Below are positions 51,405-58,351 of a DNA stretch of 64,000 nt, piece by piece (position 1 is the first letter of the stretch; the number at the start of each line of letters is the position of its first letter). The translations under genes and the position numbers were made by a program. This stretch comes from Sva-07 sp963743825 (lineage in GTDB: Bacteria; Actinomycetota; Acidimicrobiia; Acidimicrobiales; Ilumatobacteraceae), in contig CAVURC010000004.1 in the NCBI GenBank assembly GCA_963743825.1, positions 234,341 to 298,340 on the forward strand, written 5' to 3'. The notes under the pieces are model-generated. The model saw nothing but the letters and a program-made list of their open reading frames with translations. It did no database searches and was not told where the DNA came from.

Positions 51405-51914
51405 TCACTGCGCGGCAAAGTCGAGCCGCATCCGGATCTCGTCGGCGCACGGGTCCGACGGCAGTGCCTGGTACTCGCCCGTCTCGCGGAACCCCATCGA
51501 CTCGTAGAGCAGCTGGGCGGGGGAGTTCCCCCGGGTCACCCAGAGACCGACCGACGACGCCCCGGTCTGCGCTGCCCAGTCGATCACCTCGCGGACGAGT
51601 AGTCGGCCGGTGCCCGTCCGTCGTACGTCCGGCGCGGTCCACATCGACACCAGGTCGACCTCAGTGGATTGTTCCTCCTCGCGGTAGCCGCCGGCGATCC
51701 CGATCGGACGCGCATCCAGTCGAGCCAGGAATGTGATGCGGTCGAGACCGGTGGACGCCAACCGCGCCCGTTCGGACCATTCCGTGTCGGAGCGTTCGGC
51801 TTCCTCGGCGTAGGTCGACCCGAATGCCGACGGAGCGTCGCGGAGCGCGGCGAGACGAATCTCCTTGAGTTCAGGCCCGTCGGCAGCGCTGATGCGGCGG
51901 ATGTCGATCGGCAC
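51405..51914 (-). CDS. GNAT-family N-acetyltransferase
   Basis: Acetyl-CoA-dependent transferase of about 169 residues. IDIRRISAADGPELKEIRLAAL is the usual first strand and helix; DLVSMWTAPDVRRTGTGRLLVREV contains the acetyl-CoA loop (R-R-T-G-x-G); SVGLWVTRGNSPAQLLYESMGF is the GNAT ending. The substrate is unknown. The start is uncertain: GTG 51914, with GACAAT six bases upstream, fits the family best; a TTG at 51950 would add 12 residues. A palindrome lies upstream (51960-51979). Confidence 0.85.
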   Translation of the reverse strand: MPIDIRRISAADGPELKEIRLAALRDAPSAFGSTYAEEAERSDTEWSERARLASTGLDRITFLARLDARPIGIAGGYREEEQSTEVDLVSMWTAPDVRRTGTGRLLVREVIDWAAQTGASSVGLWVTRGNSPAQLLYESMGFRETGEYQALPSDPCADEIRMRLDFAAQ

Positions 51915-51959
51915 CACTGCATTGTCGACGATCCGCTCGTCCCCACGCAATCACGTTCG

Positions 51960-51979
51960 CGATGTGTCGGTACACATCG
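51960..51979. promoter_or_regulatory. Perfect 8-bp-arm palindrome upstream of GNAT gene
   Basis: CGATGTGT and ACACATCG flank a four-base centre (CGGT). It lies between two same-strand genes, 46 bases before the GNAT start and six bases after the next gene's stop. It may be a repressor operator or a short terminator hairpin. Confidence 0.45.
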
Positions 51980-51985
51980 TGAGCG

Positions 51986-52396
51986 TCAGGCGGGGCGGAG
52001 CCAGACGACGACGGCGCCGCGGACGCGTTCCTCGAGCGTGTTGCCGTCGAGTGACTTGGCGGCCTTGGGGAAACGGATGGCGTACGACCGCAGCAGCGGC
52101 GTGACGGCGTCGGGATCGTCGACGCCGCGCAGTGCGTGAGCCGTCATCGGGATCCACTTCCCGGCCCGCAGTACCTTGAGCTGGCCCATGTCGGTGAAGT
52201 TCCGCCACCACGTCTTCGTGTCCGGCTTCCCGACGAGCACGACGAGGCCGACGTGAGCCTCCGCGTACTGGACGGGCATGGTGTACTCGGTGTCCGTGCG
52301 ACGCCCGCGGTAGCGGATCAGGACGGTCGTCCCCGACAGGATCTTGTGGGCCGGTGACGTCAGGATCTTCTCGACGACTGAATTCGCGAGCGCCAT
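51986..52396 (-). CDS. DDN-like deazaflavin (F420)-type oxidoreductase
   Basis: A 136-residue split-barrel protein. GTTVLIRYRGRRTDTEYTMP, QYAEAHVGLVVLVGKPDTKTW and WWRNFTDMG follow the family of deazaflavin-dependent nitroreductases (DDN-like), which use F420H2. The Lys-Thr-Trp-Trp-Arg-Asn stretch is its best mark. The substrate is unknown; relatives reduce quinones or nitro compounds. The ATG is fixed by TAGCAT six bases upstream. It is divergent from a PPOX-type F420 protein, 71 bases away. Confidence 0.7.
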   Translation of the reverse strand: MALANSVVEKILTSPAHKILSGTTVLIRYRGRRTDTEYTMPVQYAEAHVGLVVLVGKPDTKTWWRNFTDMGQLKVLRAGKWIPMTAHALRGVDDPDAVTPLLRSYAIRFPKAAKSLDGNTLEERVRGAVVVWLRPA

Positions 52397-52402
52397 GACG
52401 CA

Positions 52403-52408
52403 ATGCTA
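52403..52408 (-). promoter_or_regulatory. -10 box (TAGCAT) of leaderless DDN-like gene
   Basis: TAGCAT on the minus strand, then TGCGTC and ATG 52396. The box lies inside the short palindrome GCAAT-GCT-ATTGC (52401-52413). Confidence 0.5.
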
Positions 52409-52455
52409 TTGCGGCGGGTCGGGTGCTTCCCGCACCACGGTGCGCGCCGAGCGGG

Positions 52456-52461
52456 TACTGT
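52456..52461 (+). promoter_or_regulatory. -10 box (TACTGT) of leaderless PPOX gene
   Basis: TACTGT ends six bases before ATG 52468, with no ribosome site between. Confidence 0.5.
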
Positions 52462-52467
52462 TCGGCC

Positions 52468-52863
52468 ATGGGTCTGGGGGATGCGAAGTACCTGTTGTTG
52501 ACGACGTTCAAGCGTGACGGCACGCCCGTGGGGACGCCCGTCTGGGCGGCGCCGCTCGATTCGGGTGAGATCGGATTCTGGACGAGCTCCGGCTCGGGCA
52601 AGGTCAAGCGGATCGCGCACACGACCCGCGTCACCGTCCAGGAGTGCGATGCGCGTGGCAAGGTGAAACCCGGGTCGGCGAGCGTCGAGGCCACCGCCCG
52701 GCTCGTGGAGGGCGACGACATGGCCGAGATCCAGCGCAAGATCAGCGACAAGTACGGGATGATGACCAAGGTGACCAAGATGCTCGGCACGCTGGGTGGG
52801 ATCGTCAAGCGCAACCGGATTCCCTACGGTGATCGCGGTGTGATCATCGCCCTCGGGGAGTAG
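52468..52863 (+). CDS. PPOX-class F420-dependent oxidoreductase
   Basis: A 131-residue flavin/deazaflavin split-barrel protein. GDAKYLLLTTFKRDGTPVGTPVW is the typical start, followed by IGFWTSSGSGKVKRIAHTTRVTVQECDARG, where the SGKVKRI region contacts the cofactor phosphate. Members bind F420 or FMN and reduce varied substrates. A longer ATG at 52423 would overlap the promoter, so 52468 is preferred. Followed four bases later by a VOC gene, likely in one operon. Confidence 0.88.
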   Translation: MGLGDAKYLLLTTFKRDGTPVGTPVWAAPLDSGEIGFWTSSGSGKVKRIAHTTRVTVQECDARGKVKPGSASVEATARLVEGDDMAEIQRKISDKYGMMTKVTKMLGTLGGIVKRNRIPYGDRGVIIALGE

Positions 52864-52866
52864 CCG

Positions 52867-53271
52867 ATGGCCCGTGCGATCCAGATCACGTTCGACGCCG
52901 CAGGGCCTCGGGCGCTGGCGGAGTTCTGGTGCGAGGTACTCGGCTACGTCGAGCAACCACCCCCGGAAGGATTCGAGACGTGGGAGGACGCGCTGACGGC
53001 ATTCGGCATCGATCAGTCCGACCCCGACCGCGCGTTCGCCATCGTCGATCCCGACGGCGTCGGCCCGCGGGTGTTCTTCCTCAAGGTGCCCGAGGGCAAG
53101 ACCGCCAAGAACCGGATGCACCTCGATGTCAGCGTGGCGCCGAGCGAACTCCACACCCGCGCCGACGAACTGGTCGGGCTCGGCGCAACGTACGTCGCCG
53201 AGTTCGACGAACCCGAAGGCCACTGGATCACCCTGCTCGACCCCGAAGGCAACGAGTTCTGTCTGCACTGA
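52867..53271 (+). CDS. VOC (glyoxalase-like) family protein
   Basis: A 134-residue protein of paired beta-alpha-beta-beta-beta units. ITFDAAGPRALAEFWCEVLGY, then VPEGKTAKNRMHLDVSV and HWITLLDPEGNEFCLH are the usual VOC landmarks. The His in RMHLD and the Glu in GNEFCL are candidate metal ligands. The substrate is unknown. It lies four bases after the PPOX gene and 16 before the methyltransferase gene, so the three are probably cotranscribed. Confidence 0.88.
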   Translation: MARAIQITFDAAGPRALAEFWCEVLGYVEQPPPEGFETWEDALTAFGIDQSDPDRAFAIVDPDGVGPRVFFLKVPEGKTAKNRMHLDVSVAPSELHTRADELVGLGATYVAEFDEPEGHWITLLDPEGNEFCLH

Positions 53272-53286
53272 TCGGCGAGGGTCCGG

Positions 53287-54054
53287 ATGACGGGTGAACC
53301 GGACACCGCTGCGGAGTGGGAGGCGAACGCTCCGGCGTGGATCGAGATGAGCCGGGCCGGCGCCGACCGATACCGGGATCTCGTCAACACGCCGGCGTTC
53401 CTCGATGCCCTTCCCGACGTGACGGGCCTGCGCTGCCTCGACGTCGGCTGCGGCGAGGGTCACAACACGCGACTGCTCGTCGAACGCGGCGCGGACATGA
53501 CGGCACTCGACATCTCCGACACGTTCATCCGTGCCGCGCGCGACGCCGACCCGGCAGGTCGCTACGTCCAGGGCGACGCGACGTTGTTGCCCTTCGGCGA
53601 CGCAACCTTCGACGCGGCGACCGCGTTCATGAGCGTGATGGACGTCGCCAACCCGGCGGTCGCCATCGGCGAGATCGTCCGTGTCCTACGTCCGGGCGGG
53701 TGGTTGCAGTTCTCGATCACGCATCCGGTCAACACCACCCCGATCCGGTCGTGGGTCGACGACGACCACGGCGTGCGCACGTCGTTGGCGATCGCCGACT
53801 ACTTCACCGAGGGCCCGATCACGACCTCGTGGACGTTCAAGGTGGCCGGCGAACTGCGCGAACGCCACGATCCGTTCACGATCACCGCCGCCCGGCGCAC
53901 CGTGTCGTCGTGGATCAACCTGGTGATCGACGCCGGACTCACCATCGAGCGGGTCATCGAGCCGGTCGCCTCCGAGCAGACTGCGTCACTCCACCCCGAA
54001 GTGGCCGACACCCGCATCGTGCCGTTCTTCCTGATCGTGCGCGCCCGCCGGTGA
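53287..54054 (+). CDS. Class I SAM-dependent methyltransferase
   Basis: A 255-residue Rossmann-fold methylase. Motif I is CLDVGCGEGHNTRLLVERGA, with MTALDISDTFIRAARDAD after it, GDATLLPFGDATFDAATAFMS as the acidic loop, and EIVRVLRPGGWLQFSITHP. The C-terminal cap (about 155-255) contains FTEGPITTSWTFKV. Target unknown; small-molecule methylation is most likely. Third gene of the PPOX/VOC/methylase set. Converges with a CPBP protease gene 47 bases on; an eight-pair hairpin (54075-54110) may end both. Confidence 0.88.
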   Translation: MTGEPDTAAEWEANAPAWIEMSRAGADRYRDLVNTPAFLDALPDVTGLRCLDVGCGEGHNTRLLVERGADMTALDISDTFIRAARDADPAGRYVQGDATLLPFGDATFDAATAFMSVMDVANPAVAIGEIVRVLRPGGWLQFSITHPVNTTPIRSWVDDDHGVRTSLAIADYFTEGPITTSWTFKVAGELRERHDPFTITAARRTVSSWINLVIDAGLTIERVIEPVASEQTASLHPEVADTRIVPFFLIVRARR

Positions 54055-54100
54055 GTCCGGTAGGCACCTCGCGTGGTGGCGTCGCCGAGGTTCAGGGCCG

Positions 54101-54904
54101 TCACGCCACCTTGTCGAACTCGGCGAGCTGGTCGCCGCCCGGTTCGACGACGTCACCGGTCTTGAGGATCTTCACGAGGGCGATGATGCCGAGGATGACG
54201 GTGACGTACAGCACCGGGGCGCCCCCGGCGACGGGCTTGTCCTCGAGGTTCAACCCGGAGTGGTCCTGGATGAACACCGAGAAGTCCCAGATGGCGTGCA
54301 ACCCCATGGTGACGAAGAGGGTGCCGGTGAGCCGGCGGGTGACGTAGTACATGAGCCCGACGGCGAAGGCGAACACCACCTGTTGCGCCGTGCTGCTCGC
54401 ACTCTGCCCGAAGAAGGCGTTGGGCGCGTGGAGCAGGCCGAAGATGACGCCGGAGAACACCCACACCCACCTCTCGTGCATGGATCCGCGACCACCGACG
54501 ATCGCGAGACCGCGGGTCAGGAGCTCTTCGGAGAAGCCGACGAGGAGCGTACCGATCGCGAGCCACAGGACGTATTCGCCGACGCCGTCGATCTCGCCCC
54601 ACTTCGTGGTCGCCAGGTTGCCGATGGCACCCAGGAGGAGCAGCACGGGGATGGTCCACATCCACCGGCTCCCCACGCGTCGGGGCTCGTGCATGGCGGG
54701 CTTCCACCAGCCGAGCACCGTGGTCACGACGACCAGGTAGACGGCGCCCAGGGCAACCGCGAGCACGATGCCCTCGCGGACGTTCTCGACGGTGTCGCCG
54801 ACCTCGTCGTACTCCATGCCGACGGCGGCCCACACGCTGAAGACGACGACCATGTAGCCGAGGATCGCAACGATGGAGGAAAGGGCAGAAGGTTTCACAC
54901 GCAT
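54101..54904 (-). CDS. CPBP-family intramembrane metalloprotease
   Basis: Membrane protein of about 267 residues and eight helices. The Abi/CPBP (Rce1-like) motifs are SEELLTRGL (the Glu-Glu-x3-Arg motif), FGLLHAPNAFF (second zinc-binding His) and LHAIWDFSVF (His-x3-Asp). All catalytic residues are there. Such proteases process prenylated proteins in eukaryotes, and in bacteria serve bacteriocin immunity or signalling; the target here is unknown. The ATG at 54904 (MRVKPSALSS) is preferred to an earlier in-frame start that would add polar sequence. Confidence 0.9.
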   Translation of the reverse strand: MRVKPSALSSIVAILGYMVVVFSVWAAVGMEYDEVGDTVENVREGIVLAVALGAVYLVVVTTVLGWWKPAMHEPRRVGSRWMWTIPVLLLLGAIGNLATTKWGEIDGVGEYVLWLAIGTLLVGFSEELLTRGLAIVGGRGSMHERWVWVFSGVIFGLLHAPNAFFGQSASSTAQQVVFAFAVGLMYYVTRRLTGTLFVTMGLHAIWDFSVFIQDHSGLNLEDKPVAGGAPVLYVTVILGIIALVKILKTGDVVEPGGDQLAEFDKVA

Positions 54905-55029
54905 GCTCGGGCCTCGCCGTTCGGTGGGTCGGAAGTCCCGGGCGAAGTTACACGCACCGATCGGTTCGTCCGATGCGATCGGTGCAGGGTTGGGGGGCAC
55001 TTTTCGTTGCGGGCTATGGTCCCGGTTCC

Positions 55030-55845
55030 ATGACGTCGCCTGCGAGCCAACCGGATGAGTTGACCATCACGGACATGGAGCGCCATCCCCCGGCGATCGA
55101 TCCGCCGAAGGGCAAGGACTACGAGCGCGAGTTGGTGCGCCTGCAGATCGAGATGCTGAAGATGCAGCTGTGGGCGAAGGAGACGAACGCCCGAGTGCTC
55201 ATGATCTTCGAAGGCCGCGACGCCGCCGGCAAGGGTGGTGCGATCCGCCGGTTCACCGAGCACACGAATCCCCGTGGCGCTCGCGTGGTGGCACTCCCCA
55301 AGCCGACCGAGGCCGAGGTCACCCAGTGGTACTTCCAGCGGTACGTGACACACCTGCCGTCGGGCGGCGAGATCGTGTTCTTCGACCGGTCGTGGTACAA
55401 CCGGGCAGGCGTCGAAGCCGTGATGGGCTACGCCACCAAGGATCAGCGCGAGCTGTTCTTCGAGCAGCTCCCGTCGTTCGAGCAGCACCTGGTCGACTCG
55501 GGGATCCACCTGTTCAAGCTGTGGTTCACCGTGTCGAAGCAGGAACAGAAGCGACGATTCGACGGCCGGCGCGGTGATCCGCTCAAGCAGTGGAAGTTGA
55601 GCCCCAACGACGAGCTGGCGGTCAAGAAGTTCGCCCAGTACGGCGCTGCGCGCGACGAGATGCTCCGGCGGACCGACACGCCACACGCTCCGTGGACCGT
55701 GGTGAACTCGAACGTGAAGAAGTGGGCACGCCTCGAGTCGATGCGCCACGTCCTGCACGAGTTGCCGTACTCCCACAAGGACCACGATGTGGTCCACGCG
55801 CCGGCGCCGCTCGTGGTTCGACCCGCATCCAGCCTCGGTCTCTGA
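55030..55845 (+). CDS. ppk2: Polyphosphate kinase 2
   Basis: Transfers phosphate between polyphosphate and nucleotides, mainly making GTP or ATP from the diphosphates. The 271-residue protein has Walker A GRDAAGKGG (62-70), the lid-like FTEHTNPRGARVVALPKPT and the Walker B region IVFFDRSWYNRAGVE (115-129). WYFQRYVTHLPSGGE and RRFDGRRGDPLKQWKLS are typical of single-domain PPK2. A TATGGT box ends nine bases before the ATG, so the leader is very short. It is convergent with the MarR-type gene. Confidence 0.95.
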   Translation: MTSPASQPDELTITDMERHPPAIDPPKGKDYERELVRLQIEMLKMQLWAKETNARVLMIFEGRDAAGKGGAIRRFTEHTNPRGARVVALPKPTEAEVTQWYFQRYVTHLPSGGEIVFFDRSWYNRAGVEAVMGYATKDQRELFFEQLPSFEQHLVDSGIHLFKLWFTVSKQEQKRRFDGRRGDPLKQWKLSPNDELAVKKFAQYGAARDEMLRRTDTPHAPWTVVNSNVKKWARLESMRHVLHELPYSHKDHDVVHAPAPLVVRPASSLGL

Positions 55846-55864
55846 ACTCGTCGGTGGCCGATCG

Positions 55865-56689
55865 TCAGGTCCGGTGCACGGCGACCAGCACGCCGGCGAA
55901 CTCGTCGGCGTGCTCGAAGAGGGCGTCGGCAAGTCGTTCACTCGCGGCCAAGCCAGAGGCCGTGAGGCGGATCTCGACCGCCCGCCGATCTGTCGGAACG
56001 ATGCCGTAGAGACGTTCGACGATGCCGGCTGATTCGAGTTGATCGACGAGGTACGTGGTGCTTCCGCTGGTGAGCCCGAGCACCTCGGCGAGCTGTCCTG
56101 GGCGGGCGTCTCCCCAGTCTGCCAACGTGGCCAGGGCGAGAAGTTGTCGTGGGTCGGCCAGGCCGACGTCGGTGTGGAATTGCCGGGTCAGTCGAGCGCC
56201 GACGTCGCCGAGTCGATCGAGCTTGGCGAGCGCCGGCATCGCCGGCGTCGCCGGCCCGGGCGACGAGCCAGTTGGTTGCAGGAGATCCAACAACTCCTTG
56301 ATCAGGGGGTTCGGTGACGAGAAGTAGTCGCCGAATTCCTCCTCCAACATGCGAACTCGAACTCGACCCAGCGGCGTCAGTGCACTGATCACCGTGCGAT
56401 GGTCGAGTTCGCCTCGTGCCGATTCCACGAGTCCTACTTGGTCGAGTCGTTCGAGCAGCTGAGTGACACCCGACCGACTCAACCCCGTGAGGGCGGTGAG
56501 CGCGTGGCGACCACTCGGCCCGGACACGAAGAGATGTGCGAGAACTCGGATCTCGTTGTTGCCCGAGGTCTCTCCGGCGATCCGCTCCACGGCCTCGTTC
56601 AGTTCCATCGAGTAGCGCATCAGGAGCACGAGTGCTCGCCGTCGCATCCGCTGATCTCCCGAATTCGCGGACGAGTTGCCCTGACTCAC
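55865..56689 (-). CDS. Double-domain MarR-family transcriptional regulator
   Basis: A 274-residue protein with two MarR-type winged helices in one chain. The first (about 15-120) has IRVLAHLFVSGPSGRHALTA, GLSRSGVTQLLERLDQVGLV and LDHRTVISALTPLGR. The second (about 170-265) has LLALATLADWGDARPGQLAE, GLTSGSTTYLVDQLESAGIV and DRRAVEIRLTASGLA. Ordinary MarR proteins are single domains that dimerise, so this may be an obligate pseudo-dimer with two different half-sites. The GTG start is fixed by TAGAGT six bases upstream. No obvious target gene adjoins; the frameshifted ABC1 gene lies next on the same strand. Confidence 0.88.
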   Translation of the reverse strand: MSQGNSSANSGDQRMRRRALVLLMRYSMELNEAVERIAGETSGNNEIRVLAHLFVSGPSGRHALTALTGLSRSGVTQLLERLDQVGLVESARGELDHRTVISALTPLGRVRVRMLEEEFGDYFSSPNPLIKELLDLLQPTGSSPGPATPAMPALAKLDRLGDVGARLTRQFHTDVGLADPRQLLALATLADWGDARPGQLAEVLGLTSGSTTYLVDQLESAGIVERLYGIVPTDRRAVEIRLTASGLAASERLADALFEHADEFAGVLVAVHRT

Positions 56690-56695
56690 ACGACC

Positions 56696-56701
56696 ACTCT
56701 A
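56696..56701 (-). promoter_or_regulatory. -10 box (TAGAGT) of leaderless double-MarR gene
   Basis: TAGAGT on the minus strand, then GGTCGT and GTG 56689. Confidence 0.5.
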
Positions 56702-56714
56702 CGGCGCACGTCGT

Positions 56715-57585
56715 TCACGTCGAACCGTCGCGGATCACGCCGGCGACGACCCGCAATGCGAGTACAGCGGCAGCGGTCAGGCCGACGTATCCGAGCAACT
56801 CGTTGACCAGGAGGTCGTTGCGCACCACCGGGCCGCTGTCGGAGGCGACCAATACGACCGAACCGATGCCGGCCGCTGACACGATGACCGCGAGCACGAC
56901 GCGACCGACCAGCGAGAACGCCGGCCGGATGGAGGTGAGCGTTCCCTCGAGCGTGACGAGCGTTCGGCGGGGGTGCGCCGAGTTCTTCGGTGACGTGCGG
57001 GCGCATCGCCGACTCCGGCTGGGGTTCGGCCGCGCTCGCGCAGCTTGCTCAGTTCCTCGCACCATTCCGGAGGAGGGAGGACGTCGGGACGCGTCGAGGC
57101 GACCTGGCCGAGCTTGACGAAGATGCCTCCGGCCTCCTCGAGCGTGCGGCGAACCCCGACCGGCAGTTCAGGGCGCGATGCGGCGCCGCCGAGATCCCGT
57201 TGCGGCGGGCGATGCCGATCACCTCTCGATAGCGACGGAGCGGTTCGATCTTGTCGCGCACCCCGGTGAGGGGGTTCGTGATCGTCACCAACCCCGCCGA
57301 GTCGCCCGAAGCGAGTGAGCCGACCGGGGCGAAGAGGTCGATGAGGATCGCCACGCTCATCGTGAACAACGTGCCGAGGACGACGGCGATCGCGACCATC
57401 GCGAAACTGGAGCCCTCCCAGTCGGTGACGAGCCCGGCGACGATGACCGCGACTGTCCAGCCGACGATCCCCGACACCAGCAGCGCGACCCATCCCCGGC
57501 GGGCGCCGAGGAGGCGACCGGCTACGAACGTGACGAGCAGACCGACGAGCGTTCCGAGGATCAGCCAGGCGAGGAGGGTGAGCAT
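56715..57585 (-). pseudogene. ABC1/UbiB-family kinase remnant lacking the kinase core
   Basis: Pieces of an atypical (UbiB/AarF) kinase in order. N-terminal membrane segment: LLAWLILGTLVGLLVTFVAG, with more helices to about residue 90. Then PLRRYREVIGIARRNG, and in another frame RRTLEEAGGIFVKLGQVAST (the KxGQ motif) with PEWCEELSKLRE. A third frame gives ESAMRPHVTEELGAPP. The sequence then jumps straight to TLVTLEGTLTSIRPAFSLVG and a C-terminal hydrophobic pair ending ALRVVAGVIRDGST. The catalytic kinase part, normally some 250-300 residues, is missing. Either the gene was deleted internally or the assembly collapsed here. Frame breaks lie near 57196-57198 and 57030-57040. Confidence 0.75.
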
Positions 57586-57663
57586 GGTGCACAGCATGCC
57601 GCGGTCGTCTGCGGCTGCACGATGTCTCCCTGGTCGAAGTTCGCCTGCGCGATGATTGCCTGC

Positions 57664-58338
57664 ATGCGCACCGAGATCACCTTCAGTCCGGCCTACGCGA
57701 TGGCGACACTCCACCTCGAACCCGGTGAGTCGGTGAACGCCGAAGGTGGCGCGATGATGGCGATGTCGTCGACGATCGACATCACGACCAGTACCAAGGG
57801 TGGGGTGATGAAGGGGCTGCGCCGTTCACTCGGTGGCGAGTCGTTCTTCATGAACACCTTCACGGCGAACGGGCCCGACGCGCACGTGGTCGTTGCGCCC
57901 GCGCTGCCTGGCGACATCATCACCTGGCCGCTCAGCAACCAGACCGTCTATCTGCAGTCGGGCTCGTACCTGGCGGCGCCGGGTTCGGTCGATGTGGACA
58001 GCAAATGGGGTGGGGCCAAGACCTTCTTCAGCAAGGAGGGCCTGATCATGCTGAAGTGTTCCGGTACCGGCGACCTGGTGGTGTCGAGCTACGGCGCCAT
58101 TCACGCCGTCGACCTCGCCCCCGGCCAGACCTACGTCGTCGACACCGGCCACATGGTGGGTTGGCAGGACGGTGTCCAGTACGAGGTGCACAAGGTCGGG
58201 AACTGGAAGTCGACGATCCTCGGCGGCGAGGGTCTCGTGGCCCGCTTGACAGGTCCCGGTCGGGCCTACATCCAGACCCGCAGCCCGCAGAGCTTCATCG
58301 ACTGGATCACGCCGCGACTGCCGACGAATCGGTCGTAG
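57664..58338 (+). CDS. AIM24/TIGR00266-family protein
   Basis: A 224-residue beta-rich protein. EPGESVNAEGGAMMAMSSTI, GLRRSLGGESFFMNTFTANG, VYLQSGSYLAAPGSVDVDSKWGG spread over residues 19-125, and TYVVDTGHMVGWQDGVQYEV, are the family's usual marks. The fold resembles tryptophan-RNA-binding attenuation proteins; the function in bacteria is unknown (the yeast homologue is mitochondrial). ATG 57664 is the family-consistent start. It is divergent from the ABC1 remnant 78 bases away. No frameshift, in contrast to its neighbours. Confidence 0.9.
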   Translation: MRTEITFSPAYAMATLHLEPGESVNAEGGAMMAMSSTIDITTSTKGGVMKGLRRSLGGESFFMNTFTANGPDAHVVVAPALPGDIITWPLSNQTVYLQSGSYLAAPGSVDVDSKWGGAKTFFSKEGLIMLKCSGTGDLVVSSYGAIHAVDLAPGQTYVVDTGHMVGWQDGVQYEVHKVGNWKSTILGGEGLVARLTGPGRAYIQTRSPQSFIDWITPRLPTNRS

Positions 58339-58351
58339 CCGCAGCTCTTCC

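Noticed and set aside
54075..54110. Hairpin between methyltransferase and CPBP genes as a separate terminator feature
   Set aside because: Only eight pairs with a loop of about 20 bases, overlapping a stop codon; mentioned with the gene but too weak to list.
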